From positions 740,001-804,000 of the forward strand of contig JBBBDQ010001186.1 in NCBI GenBank assembly GCA_037127315.1: a stretch of DNA of 64,000 bases. The letters run 5' to 3'. The stretch is from Ascarosepion bandense. Taxonomy: Eukaryota > Mollusca > Cephalopoda > Sepiida > Sepiidae. The position numbers and the translations under genes were made by a program. A model generated the notes under the pieces. That model worked only from the letters and a program-made list of their open reading frames with translations, had not been told where the DNA came from and made no database searches. This document shows positions 1 through 11,009 of the stretch, piece by piece (positions within the stretch are counted from its first letter, which is position 1; each line of letters opens with the position of its first letter).

Positions 1-165
1 TCATATTCTTCCATAGATAGATAGATAGATAGATAGATAGAAGCCCGTAGGTAGATCAATTTAATCTGCCTGTCTGACATAAACTTAATTTCACCTGAAA
101 TGTTTAATCAATATACAATGTATAAAAATAAAAAGGTTTTCTCGTTCTTAACTGAATTTAGCATA
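1..165. other. Unassigned flank with short GATA run
   Basis: A short (GATA)n run lies at about 17-41. The rest is AT-rich sequence in which I recognise nothing. Confidence 0.5.
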
Positions 166-167
166 AG

Positions 168-438
168 ACAATGTGGATATCGGCTCGGAACGAGAAACCG
201 GGGTGCTGAGTTCGAATTCCAGTTGAATCCATTCTATTCACTTACGCGCAAATACCCTTGGGAAAGGTATTAATCCGTCTATTCCTTCCAGTTATGGGTT
301 AAATAGCAGGACAGACTGGGTTCTATAGCCTTGGTCGGCAACCAGTCTACCGCAGAAAGCAATGGCAACCTATTGCGGGATAATCTTCTGCCTAGTCAGT
401 CATGTCTCGAAGCGTATGGCACTTAACTGACTGACTAT
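168..438 (+). mobile_element. SINE-A (tRNA-derived), copy 1
   Basis: This is a copy of the commonest SINE in the window, about 300 bp long when complete. A tRNA-like head carries a box B match (GTTCGAATTCC near 210). It is followed by a conserved body with CCTTGGGAAAGGTATTAATC, GGTTAAATAGCAGGACAG and a 3' end CACTTAACTGACTGAC. The box A part of the head is degraded in this copy. tRNA-derived SINE families are established in octopus; assignment to a named family would need a library search. Confidence 0.8.
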
Positions 439-454
439 GTTTCTCGTGGAGATA

Positions 455-585
455 ATTTTCTAAGCACAGCATAGATGTGGCTCAAGGCCAAAAGTATGAG
501 GTCTCATTGAGGATCGAACACAAGACTCAATTGTAATGATTCTAGCGAGACAACACCATTCCGAGGTGCTCTTATTGATTTTCTA
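455..585 (-). mobile_element. SINE-C (tRNA-derived), copy 1
   Basis: Read on the minus strand this has a tRNA-like head (GGTGTTGTCTC, degraded box A) and a box B-like GTGTTCGATCCTC. A body GAGACCTCATACTTTTGGCC and the end CTGTGCTTAGAAAATTATC follow. The same family recurs at 590-1513, 11010-11905, 34564-34760, 38205-38700 and 50928-51000. Confidence 0.7.
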
Positions 586-589
586 ACCT

Positions 590-656
590 CAGCTTACATG
601 TGACACAAGGCCGAAAGTATGGGATACCCAGTGGGGATCGAAATCACCAGTCAATA

Positions 657-700
<44 letters not shown>

Positions 701-711
701 CAGTCTAGTCA

Positions 712-772
<61 letters not shown>

Positions 773-783
773 CAGTCTGTTCA

Positions 784-840
<57 letters not shown>

Positions 841-851
841 CAGTCTGTTCA

Positions 852-900
<49 letters not shown>

Positions 901-911
901 CAGTCTGTTCA

Positions 912-956
<45 letters not shown>

Positions 957-967
957 CAGTCTGTTCA

Positions 968-1004
<37 letters not shown>

Positions 1005-1015
1005 CAGTCTGTTCA

Positions 1016-1048
<33 letters not shown>

Positions 1049-1219
1049 CAGTCTGTTCATATCTATCTATCTATCTATCTATCTATCTCAGTCTGTTCAT
1101 ATCTATCTATCTATCTATCTATCTATCTCAGTCTGTTCATATCTATCTATCTATCTATCTATCTATCTCAGTCTGTTCATATCTATCTATCTATCTATCT
1201 ATCTATCTCAGTCTTGTCA

Positions 1220-1256
<37 letters not shown>

Positions 1257-1331
1257 CAGTCTTGTCATATCTATCTATCTATCTATCTCAGTCTGTTCAT
1301 ATCTATCTATCTATCTATCTCAGTCTGTTCA

Positions 1332-1364
<33 letters not shown>

Positions 1365-1375
1365 CAGTCTTGTCA

Positions 1376-1408
<33 letters not shown>

Positions 1409-1419
1409 CAGTCTTGTCA

Positions 1420-1453
<34 letters not shown>

Positions 1454-1513
1454 AGGCTGTTAGTTCTAAAGGTTCTAAAACGGCTTGCTAACCATTACAG
1501 CACGTTGAGGTGA
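590..1513 (-). mobile_element. SINE-C split by an ATCT array
   Basis: The two flanks of the large ATCT array are the two halves of one SINE-C copy. The body and box B side is at 590-656 (ACACAAGGCCGAAAGTATGG and then GGGGATCGAAATCACCAG). The box A side is at 1454-1513 (GGCTTGCTAACCATTACAGC). In uninterrupted copies these two motifs lie only about 30 bp apart, so the array has expanded or inserted inside the tRNA-like head. Confidence 0.65.
657..1453 (+). repeat. Composite (ATCT)n array with 12-bp spacers
   Basis: Runs of ATCT are interrupted at least 15 times by a 12-bp spacer CAGTCTGTTCAT or its variants with CTTGTC or CTAGTC. Spacer starts are at 701, 773, 841, 901, 957, 1005, 1049, 1089, 1129, 1169, 1209, 1257, 1289, 1321, 1365 and 1409. 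All intervals are multiples of four, so repeat phase is kept across the spacers. The open frame across it encodes only Ile-Tyr-Leu-Ser repeats and is not a gene. Confidence 0.97.
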
Positions 1514-1832
1514 CCTTAGTGTTTTTTTGTTTTTTTGTTTTTTTTTATCATGGAGAGTCGAGATATATCTGCTAATAATTCAATTTGTCTGACTCTCTGA
1601 TGAGCAGTGTGTCATTGAAATACTGAATTCGGTCAAAATATAAATCATTTGAACTTTTATTAGTTTATAGATATATATAAATTAATAAAAGTTCAAATGA
1701 TTTTTTGTTTCTGATGATGGACTGAGGACGGTCTGAAATATAAAATATAATAATAGAAATAAGCAAATACTGTCAAAAAATACATTTTTAAACTCACAAC
1801 TTTTTAATAATTTTTCCTATATATATATATAT

Positions 1833-1883
<51 letters not shown>

Positions 1884-2484
1884 TATGTCGTACTAGCATT
1901 AAAGTTAGTAGTAGTGTAGTTTCGCATACATTTACCCCTTACTGTGTGACTAAAATCAAGCCACACTGGCTGCTCGAAAATATTGCTTTCTGCCCTAGAC
2001 CCATACGCACACGTATATTCAACTGTAATTCTCTAGCCATGTGTTACTGTCTACCCATTTCTGTCATCGTGTGTCATTAAAAGAGAAAGAGATAAAAATG
2101 AAACTGTGCTTGGTTGAGAGAAAGAGAAAAAAAGCATCGAATTGGATGAAAATAAGTTGCATCACAAAATAAACAGCCGTCTCTTTACATCCGCCCCATT
2201 ACAAAATACACTTAACTTCAAAACAAACAATGATTTATGCGATCACCCGATATATCATTTCGAAAGTAATATTTTAATTTTAAACAGAAAAAAGTAAAAA
2301 AATTAAAAATTAAAAAAAGATCTTCAATTTCAACCGTTCAAAACAACGATTTATAAACAAATTCATCTTTGTTTTAGGTTTTATTTGCTGAGATCGATTG
2401 TCAAAAAATTATTTACCGTGTTTGGAATCGTAAGTCTTTCTTCTGTCACTCAGTTTCTTCCTCTTTCATTCTCTCTCTCTCTCG
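1514..2484. other. Unassigned AT-rich stretch with TA/GATA run
   Basis: Contains a perfect 21-bp inverted repeat (1642-1662 and 1683-1703), a hammerhead-like motif listed separately, and a (TA)n(GATA)n run at 1818-1882. The remainder, about 1885-2480, is AT-rich with no gene I can support. Confidence 0.5.
1706..1747 (+). ncRNA. Candidate minimal hammerhead motif
   Basis: CTGATGA at 1711-1717 is followed by a weak stem II region (GGAC against GTCT, 1718-1734) and GAAA at 1735-1738. TATA at 1739-1742 could form a one-to-two pair stem III. AAATA (1743-1747) pairs with TGTTT (1706-1710), one pair being a wobble, as stem I. Stem I is all A/T apart from the wobble, and stem II is poor. This may be a decayed ribozyme or chance. 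Confidence 0.3.
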
Positions 2485-2489
2485 ATATT

Positions 2490-2542
<53 letters not shown>

Positions 2543-2834
2543 CGAGAGAGAGAGAGAAAGAGTATTGTAAAATATTGTAGAATAAATATGTATCTATCAA
2601 TCTCGCGATCGTTTCATTTACGAAATGATTATTGTGAGTGGTTTGAGAGAAAAGCAAAACAAAAAAGATGATGTGATGCAATGAGAGAAAAGAACTTAAC
2701 GGGTCCAGTAGAGATTTTCTTTTAATCTGCACAAAGTTTATTTCAGAATATAACACATTATTGGATTCATGCACATATACAAACAACACACCCACACACC
2801 TGGATTTTAATATATATATATATATACATTGCTG

Positions 2835-2884
<50 letters not shown>

Positions 2885-3045
2885 CAGTAATCTTTCTTTC
2901 GAACATGATTTGTTAAAAACGACCGACAAGGAAGATTTTATTAAATTTTTATTTAATTTTTCCTGTATTCTAAGAGTTTTTTGCTCGAGATAAAAATATA
3001 AAAATGTTCTATAAATATTGAAATTCCAAGCGCTTTCAGCCGCTG

Positions 3046-3123
<78 letters not shown>

Positions 3124-3145
3124 GTGTGTGTGTGTGTGTGTATGC
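2485..3145. repeat. Cluster of CT, TA, GA and TG microsatellites
   Basis: Dinucleotide runs lie at 2475-2560 (CT, TA, GA), 2811-2882 (TA) and 3047-3141 (TA passing into TG). Open frames here translate to Tyr-Ile or Cys-Val repeats and are spurious. The unique sequence between the runs is AT-rich. Confidence 0.9.
2910..2995. repeat. Dispersed repeat shared with 53363-53450
   Basis: The stretch containing GACAAGGAAGATTTTATTAA, then TTTTTCC and GTATTCT, recurs at 53363-53450 with few differences. Class unknown. Confidence 0.6.
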
Positions 3146-3320
3146 ATATGATTTTGTGAATGTGCGTTCATGTGTGCGTTCATGTGTGCGTCTGTGTCTG
3201 TGATATAGGTGTGGCCTGTCACACACCACAAAATCGAATCAAATAAGAAAAATTAACATTTCAGATTAAGATCATCATGTTTTTACTGCGAACCTTTCAG
3301 AATGTCATCATGTATAAATG

Positions 3321-3344
3321 AGATAGATAGATATGAACAGACTG

Positions 3345-3405
<61 letters not shown>

Positions 3406-3418
3406 TGAACAGACTGGC

Positions 3419-3461
<43 letters not shown>

Positions 3462-3474
3462 TGAATAGACTGGC

Positions 3475-3519
<45 letters not shown>

Positions 3520-3527
3520 AAAGACTG

Positions 3528-3566
<39 letters not shown>

Positions 3567-3574
3567 AAAGACTG

Positions 3575-3626
<52 letters not shown>

Positions 3627-3637
3627 TGAAAAGACTG

Positions 3638-3680
<43 letters not shown>

Positions 3681-3688
3681 AAAGACTG

Positions 3689-3732
<44 letters not shown>

Positions 3733-3748
3733 TGAAAAGACTGAGATA
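3321..3748 (-). repeat. Composite GATA array with GACTGAG spacers
   Basis: GATA runs are interrupted by GAACAGACTGAG, GAACAGACTGGC, GAAAAGACTGAG and similar 12-bp spacers. It is the reverse-strand counterpart of the array at 657-1453. The overlapping minus-strand open frames are repeat translations. Confidence 0.95.
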
Positions 3749-3936
3749 GAATACAAAGTATGTAAAAAAATGCACAGATTTACGCAAGGGTCGCACACGC
3801 ACATTTTCAGACCGCACATTCAGAGGTTTGAATGTAAACAGTGTAATTGCATTTAACTACATTGCAGCGTTGCAGGCATGTAGAAATCTCCTCTTAAAAT
3901 GCGGTCTCTGGCGCATATATGTATGTGTGTGTGTGT

Positions 3937-3984
<48 letters not shown>

Positions 3985-4418
3985 AAATGTACAGGCTTAA
4001 CACATCAGCACAGTAATATCAAACATTGATATATGAGACTTGAATTCATAGTCTTATGCCTACAAAGGAATGAATACGCACTGATAAACGACAACTTATA
4101 AGATATATTTATTTGAAAAAAAGAAATAGAAACTTGAATTGATGTTTGTATATTTAAAACATGCTCGTAAACATCGCAGACATCAGATTTATGGTGTAAG
4201 TTAAAACGCGCGAAATGTTGACCAATCGCTAGTACACCTACACGCAAGCATATTTACATGCGTCCGGGCACTGAAAAGAGACATTGACCCATGTCACGGT
4301 TCAAAACGAGTGTAGGTACACCTTATATCACAGCCTGTCCGGACATTGTTGAAGAGTATCTTCTTAGCCATATATAATCGCATCATCCCCTCTCGTCCAC
4401 GCCAAATCTTATATATAA
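3749..4418. other. Unassigned, with (GT)n at 3918-3984
   Basis: A GT microsatellite is followed by about 430 bp of AT-rich sequence. No gene or known repeat was recognised. Confidence 0.5.
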
Positions 4419-4448
4419 CTTTAAGGAAGGTAATAAAACAACTAAGAT

Positions 4449-4489
<41 letters not shown>

Positions 4490-4547
4490 ATTATTTACTT
4501 TAAGGAAGGTAATAAAACCACTTAGATACACACGCACGCACTAACGC

Positions 4548-4602
<55 letters not shown>

Positions 4603-4647
4603 ATTTTAAGAAAGGTAATAAAACAACTAAGGCACACACACACACAG

Positions 4648-4699
<52 letters not shown>

Positions 4700-4930
4700 T
4701 TATTTATTTTTTTTTTTTCTTTAATCCGAAGTGGAAGAGTAGGAAGGTAAATTCCAAGAACCTGATCCTAATTAATATTTAAAATTTTTAATATTAAAAA
4801 ATGATACAGGAGGAGAGCTCAATTACAGAGCCAATAATGTGCATTCGACATTTTTGAATTTTGAAAATTTTCTTTAATATATATATATAATTATTTACTT
4901 TAAGGAAGGTAATAAAACCACTAAGATACA
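4419..4930 (+). repeat. Four AAGGAAGGTAATAAAAC units with CA/TA tracts
   Basis: A unit close to TAAGGAAGGTAATAAAAC, followed by a short CTAAG-like stretch and (CA)n(TA)n, begins near 4420, 4500, 4604 and 4888. The last copy is separated by non-repetitive sequence and lacks the CA tract. The stretch 4836-4880 resembles the PLE 3' region at 22970-23020 (TTTTGAATTTTGAAAATTTT). Confidence 0.75.
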
Positions 4931-5104
4931 CGGGCCTATTGAGCGTAAAAGAATATAAAAAAAAAACATAATGTCGAGAGAAAAATAAAAGAAGACAAAA
5001 GGTTAACGTTTCATTTCAATTTTTGAGGATGAAAATTAACTAATAATTAAAAAGAAAATGGAAAGTGAACCACAAGCTAAAAGTGCAAGAAAAGAAACTG
5101 TTAG

Positions 5105-5265
5105 CATAGAACTTACGGTTACATCGAGCCATTTCGGCTGTAAAATGATGAGACCTAACTACCTGTCTAGTACTGCGCTTAAATTCATTAAGTCGAGATA
5201 TCAAAGAGAAATGTTCATCAGAACAATTACCGTGGAAATCTCTATTAAAAAAGCACAGAGAAGCT
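5105..5265 (-). mobile_element. Jockey/CR1-like LINE fragment
   Basis: Read on the minus strand this aligns with the C-terminal coding part of the LINE at 48245-48790. Shared plus-strand landmarks are the segments ATCTAGCCATTTC-like, AAATTCATTAAG-like and TTTATCAGAACAGTTACC-like. It corresponds to the region after the FCSDEL motif. The plus-strand open frame is an antisense shadow. Heavily decayed. Confidence 0.5.
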
Positions 5266-5887
5266 AATTTACGTTATATATATACATACATACATGTATA
5301 TATATATGCGTGTGTGTGTGTGCGTGATTGTGTGTGTGTGTAAGTGCGTGTGTTATCTAAAAATAAATAGAGCTTACCCATATAGATAATAAAAACTTCT
5401 ATCTACTAATACATTTAATACATAACGTTATACTAACACACACATACCCACATACTCACCTGTCTATATTTTTTAGGCTTAATAAAACAAATGCGGTTCA
5501 GAAGAATGTCTACCGCCAAACTTCTGAGAAGTATGCAGCATATCTACTGGCTCTGATAATACTCAAGTTACAAATATCCTATATACACGCAATAAAAAGC
5601 CGTTATCCACATTAATAAGTTAATACGATTTTACAAGTACATCGCAGTATACTTATCTTTTTAATTTATACACACAAACCCATACGCACACATACAAACA
5701 GCAAGAAAGTAATTAATTTATGCGCTAATTAATATTTTAAATTAATATCTTAAATTAACGAGATACGTCAATTAATTAATGATTTTAAACTCATATGTCA
5801 CACAGACTTACATACATAGAGTTACAAGTTTTAGTTATATATATGTTTATATTATAAATATGAACACACACCTTCAGACAAAAAGAA

Positions 5888-5940
<53 letters not shown>

Positions 5941-6213
5941 CGTATGCCCATACGCGCACGTGGCATATTGACATCGGAGTAGTTGTAGTGGAAGAAGGAA
6001 AAGAAGGGAATACAAAGACAGAGGGCGGCGTACTCGCGTATATGTCAACGTGACCTTCCTTCCAAAATAAAAATTAATACGATGTCTGGTTCTAGCTACT
6101 ACAGTCATGTCACAGTGACCTCCCTTATTTCGTACGTTAACCTCTTAAAACACACGCACCCGTAATGTCACGCTCGCTTATATAGACGCCTTGTAAGTAG
6201 GTATAAACAAACG

Positions 6214-6289
<76 letters not shown>

Positions 6290-6528
6290 TTTTTTTTTCA
6301 TAAAGTGAGGTATACAAAAACATACAAAATAACATAAATTCTCTTTTACACATAAAGGTATACGATCTTTCTTTTTCGTTTGTTTTGTTGCTTTTTGTTT
6401 AACGAGCAAAAATATAATAAACTAACACTTTAAAGACACATCGCGACAACAAAGTAATATCGGGTCTTTACACATATATATATATAATTTTATTTTTAGT
6501 ACTATTCATAAACACACTGACTCTCCCT
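5266..6528. other. Unassigned with TA and GATA tracts
   Basis: TA arrays at 5890-5938 and 6217-6257, the latter running into GATA to 6289. Between them, 5940-6200 is less AT-rich but shows no recognisable coding or repeat signal. Confidence 0.5.
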
Positions 6529-6529
6529 C

Positions 6530-6576
<47 letters not shown>

Positions 6577-6618
6577 GTACCTGTTCATCTATCTATTTAT
6601 CTATATCTATCTCTGTTC

Positions 6619-6670
<52 letters not shown>

Positions 6671-6672
6671 CA
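6529..6672 (+). repeat. Composite (ATCT)n array
   Basis: ATCT runs with interruptions such as GTACCTGTTCATCT and CTCTGTTCATCT, variants of the 12-bp spacer seen in the other arrays. Confidence 0.9.
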
Positions 6673-7030
6673 GTTCTAATCTATCGAGCTATCGAACTTT
6701 CTATCCTCTAGTTTAGATTTTAGAAATATGAGTTAAAATATTTTCTATTAAAAAAAATGGAGGGAAAATTCTTTTCGGCATAAAACGGATACAGCGAGAC
6801 ACAACTGTTATACACATTCACTGGACTACACATGTTTACACTTACATACACACGGACATATGGAAGCACACACACACAGAATATAAAATAAATACATAAA
6901 CTAAATACAACTATATGCACATAACCACTTTTAAGCTACTGACACCCGTCTCGTAATAATTGACGTGAGTGCGCTCGAAGGTGTATATGTGTGCGCGTGT
7001 ATATGTGTGAGCGCGTGGGAAAGACAAAGT

Positions 7031-7064
<34 letters not shown>

Positions 7065-7528
7065 TCCCGCGTATTTCTGTGTCTGTGTGTGCGCGCGCTT
7101 CGCGTGAGAGCCTCCGTGCGCGCACGTGTATGTATGTATGTATGTATGTATGTATGTATGTATGTATGTATGTATGGGAACAGACTTTCTTTTGCACATT
7201 TTTAGTTACCACTCTATATTATTGACACACCCACCTACATGTATACCCGTATACATCCGTACCCATTCTCTCGCATGCACACATCCTTAACATACGCCAT
7301 TAGACATTTTGTGGAGCCCGAAGCGCACGCACATTTCATATTTATTTACAAACCCATAAAAAAAAATACATAGCATAAAACACACTATTCTACGTATATA
7401 CAGACTCGTGTGCGTATATACTATCCCGTGTGATCTTGCACCTTATATTGAGAACAAGACACGCATATACATAGGTAGGTATGAGACCCAGACACACCCA
7501 GCCTTAATTTCTCACAGTCACACATTCG

Positions 7529-7565
<37 letters not shown>

Positions 7566-8319
7566 TAAGTACCATCGTTCACTTAGAAAGACTTCTTCAG
7601 ATTTTTTTAATGGCACATCAACACATAGTACCAGTGCGTACGAATGTATTCAGACACGACTCTTTCAGACAGCTTAAATATATATGTACGCAAACCTAAG
7701 CAGATCAGCCGAGTGTCATGATGACCTTGTAAGAAAGGTAGATGCGATGTCTGTTTCTCAGTGAGTCGTGACGTCACGCCACGGCTTAGATTATCAGCGC
7801 ACAGGTAGCAACTCGTAGTTCAGCCCCTCCTCTTCGTAGCCGCAAATTCTTCGAGCTACGTGGTGTACTCAACATTCCAAGGTAACATCGACTGGTCTGC
7901 CTTTACGGTGCAAAACTGGATTGAAAAGATCTTTAAAAAAAAAATTACCGCCTTTCTTTTTAAGTCGTTATTTTTACAGCCAAAAAATTGAAGTTATCAT
8001 TTTATTATTTTCGCGCTGTTCACTTGGTTTTTCTTTTTTTTTTTTTTTTTTCTGGTATTTAAAATAAACATTAATCTACGGTGTTCTAATATTTTTTTAT
8101 ATTTCATTCTGTGTGTGCGCGTGTGCGTTAAAAAAAAAAGAAAGAAGGGGCTTATGATTAGATATATAAATGAAATATTAAATGAAATATAGATACCCTC
8201 AAAGACTGATTTTCAAAGACACCAGACTCTCTCTGGTTAAGAGATAGACGCTGTACAATCCTACAAGACTTTCTCTCATAAAATAATATAATCTTCTCTC
8301 TTCTCTCTCTCTCTCCATC

Positions 8320-8403
<84 letters not shown>

Positions 8404-8655
8404 GTTTTTGTTCATAACTGAATTAGACTAGTACACAGTTGTATTAAAAAGCGCTGAATATTGTAGAGCTTTTGAATATTTTTCATTTAGAAATGAGATA
8501 TATAGGTTGTGGAATTAACTAACTTCTAAATTATACATATATATATATAACTTCAAAACACACACATTTGGCGAAGACATACGGACTGTTAAGGTTCCTA
8601 ATACACTGTTAGTGTTGTGCATAGTGTTTCTTGAAAGTCAATCCCGGGAGGGAAA

Positions 8656-8657
<2 letters not shown>
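6673..8657. other. Unassigned with microsatellites
   Basis: GT at 7034-7062, (GTAT)n at 7126-7177, GA at 7531-7561, and CT then TA at 8302-8400. The stretch 7690-7930 is richer in G+C than its surroundings but has no convincing coding signal. Open frames here are short and repeat-driven. Confidence 0.5.

Positions 8658-8722
<65 letters not shown>
8658..8722 (+). repeat. (ATCT)n microsatellite
   Basis: About 16 uninterrupted ATCT units. The sequence just downstream (8723-8850) is unassigned. Confidence 0.95.
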
Positions 8723-8848
8723 CACGCGGTGACCCCGTTACCCATTAGGGTCATAGGGAGACCACATGAACTGCAACCGTAGTAGCAGTGGTGTGCCTTG
8801 GGTAAGATCGCCTGGTGGAGTCCAACCCTCACCAGGTTTTATGCATAC

Positions 8849-8940
8849 CTTTACCAAGTGTATTAAGCATAAATAAAAGGAACGAACTTGAAAAGAATTC
8901 GAACTCGGCTTTCAAATTTCCGATTCTGAGCAGCTATATC
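8849..8940 (-). mobile_element. Degenerate SINE-A head
   Basis: The minus strand carries the box B-like GAATTCGAACTCGG context in reverse orientation. A poor match to the SINE-A AAGGGTATT landmark lies at about 8850-8870. A large GATA array begins where the head would continue, so the array lies against the SINE. Confidence 0.5.
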
Positions 8941-8953
8941 AGTTAAAGTAAAT

Positions 8954-8954
8954 G

Positions 8955-8998
<44 letters not shown>

Positions 8999-9012
8999 GA
9001 CATGAACAGGCC

Positions 9013-9059
<47 letters not shown>

Positions 9060-9077
9060 ATAGATATGTAATAATTG

Positions 9078-9134
<57 letters not shown>

Positions 9135-9145
9135 TGCAATAATTG

Positions 9146-9187
<42 letters not shown>

Positions 9188-9199
9188 CATGAACAGGCC

Positions 9200-9256
<57 letters not shown>

Positions 9257-9260
9257 GAAC

Positions 9261-9311
<51 letters not shown>

Positions 9312-9325
9312 ATAAGAACAGACTG

Positions 9326-9379
<54 letters not shown>

Positions 9380-9389
9380 GAACAGACTG

Positions 9390-9445
<56 letters not shown>

Positions 9446-9446
9446 G

Positions 9447-9493
<47 letters not shown>

Positions 9494-9503
9494 GAACAGA
9501 CTG

Positions 9504-9549
<46 letters not shown>

Positions 9550-9559
9550 GAACAGACTG

Positions 9560-9618
<59 letters not shown>
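8954..9618 (-). repeat. Composite GATA array, about 665 bp
   Basis: GATA runs are separated by three kinds of spacer: ACATGAACAGGCCAAG, a TAATAATTGAG type, and AAGAACAGACTGAG. Each spacer type recurs, which suggests multi-unit duplication. The minus-strand frame is Ile-Tyr-Leu-Ser repeat. Confidence 0.96.
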
Positions 9619-9619
<1 letters not shown>

Positions 9620-10031
9620 TTGTCGATGCACTTCTGTGGGTCTATATGTCTTATACAAAAGTGCGCGGATACTTATTCATGAAAGAGCGAGAGAAAGGAA
9701 AAGGGAAAAGCGATGGAGAAAAAGAGGAAAAAAGAATAAGAGGAGACGTTTTCAAAACAGTCGAATGGCAGAAATATAACAACAGTTATTACATAAATGC
9801 TTACTTAGAAAGTGAATATCCTAAAACAATTCAGATTACTTTTAATAAGAAAAATGAAATACGTCTGCGTACCGTAACCGTCAGAAAATGTTGAGGCCAT
9901 TTTACTATCTATTATTAAGCGTCTCACTGTAATTCAATTTTACTTCGCCTCATATTGCGACATCCGATTTATTTTTTATTTTATTTTATTTTTTCTTGCT
10001 GAATATAGCATTTTTTAATTATGGCATAAAA

Positions 10032-10086
<55 letters not shown>

Positions 10087-10370
10087 TTTTCATTTCGGAT
10101 CGAAATATGTCGGTTATATAATTTGAAGATTTTCTAGAAATAGGAAAAATAAAACATCATTTATCATCAGTTGTGTTATATAACTTACATGCACATGACA
10201 AGCACACCCTTCATATGAACGCGGGTACGCACGCTTTTGCGCTTGCGCGTATCTGCACTTACGCTAGCGTGCGAGTATGTGTGTGTGCATTTTGGATCCG
10301 AAATATAGGGATGTGGAAAACATAGAATGCCCAATTTATTTATGAGTGGTTATATGATTTTATAGTTATG
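9619..10370. other. Unassigned with GATA run
   Basis: An 82-codon frame at 9646-9894 starts next to the GATA array and is Lys/Glu-rich. It shows no recognised domain, and I do not call it a gene. A plain GATA array lies at 10032-10086. Confidence 0.45.
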
Positions 10371-10672
10371 CGTTGTGGTGCAGTGGATATCGACTCGAAA
10401 CGACAAATAGGGGAGCCGAGTTCGAATTAAAGTTGAATTCCTTGCATTCACTTACGCACAAATACCCTTGGGAAAGGTATTAATCCGTCTCTTCCTTCCA
10501 GTTATGGGTTAAATAACAGGACAGATTGGGTTCTATAGATTTGGCTGGCAACCAATCTACCGCAGAAAGCAATGGCAACCTACTGCAGAATAATCTTCTG
10601 CCCAGTCAGTCATGTCTCTTTCGAGACATGATCGCCCAAAGCGTGTATCACTTATGGTACTTAACTGACTGA
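10371..10672 (+). mobile_element. SINE-A, near-complete copy
   Basis: Box A-like TGGTGCAGTGG near 10376 and box B-like GAGTTCGAATT near 10418. The whole body follows, to CTTAACTGACTGA. Length is about 300 bp, the family norm here. Confidence 0.85.
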
Positions 10673-10719
10673 TATGGTTATATCGGTCCTCCTCTATGGT
10701 GAATGCTAAACAATCTTTT

Positions 10720-10935
10720 TACAGATGAAGAAGAGAATTGAGCCAACGGAAATGGGGTTCTACAGAAGGATGCTGAGAATACGACGTACTGAACCTGTGA
10801 GTAACGAGTAGGACTTAAGAAACATGGAGACAAAGCAAAAGGGCTCTTAAACTTAAAATCAGAAAGAGGCACTTCAAATTTCTCCGGCATATTATGAGGA
10901 AAGAGGGCTTGAAAGAGGGCTTGAGGCATGCAGCA
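10720..10935 (+). mobile_element. RTE-like LINE 3' fragment
   Basis: The translation, with frame breaks, gives FYRRMLRI, then KIRKRHFKFL-like and IMRKEGL. These match the C-terminal segment FYRRMLRI..IRKKQLKFLGHVMRKESLENL of the RTE copy at 24567-27166. Short and disabled. Confidence 0.6.
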
Positions 10936-11009
10936 AAATTCCTACCCAATGAGCTTGTGTAAATGTATGGCAGAACTAGTATTGGGAAGTTGTGATTGTT
11001 CTAAGCGAA

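Noticed and set aside
600..1513. Open frames of 284 and 99 codons
   Set aside because: They translate the ATCT array into Ile-Tyr-Leu-Ser repeats. The same applies to the minus-strand frames at 3283-3819, 8863-9658 and 18281-18889.
1596..1640. CTGATGAGCAGTGTGTCATT followed by GAAAT, as a hammerhead
   Set aside because: Neither stem II nor stem I can be formed, and no downstream partner to the GACTCT side exists.
2385..3231. Several frames of 60-146 codons
   Set aside because: Tyr-Ile, Cys-Val and Thr-His repeats from TA and TG tracts, with no unique domain.
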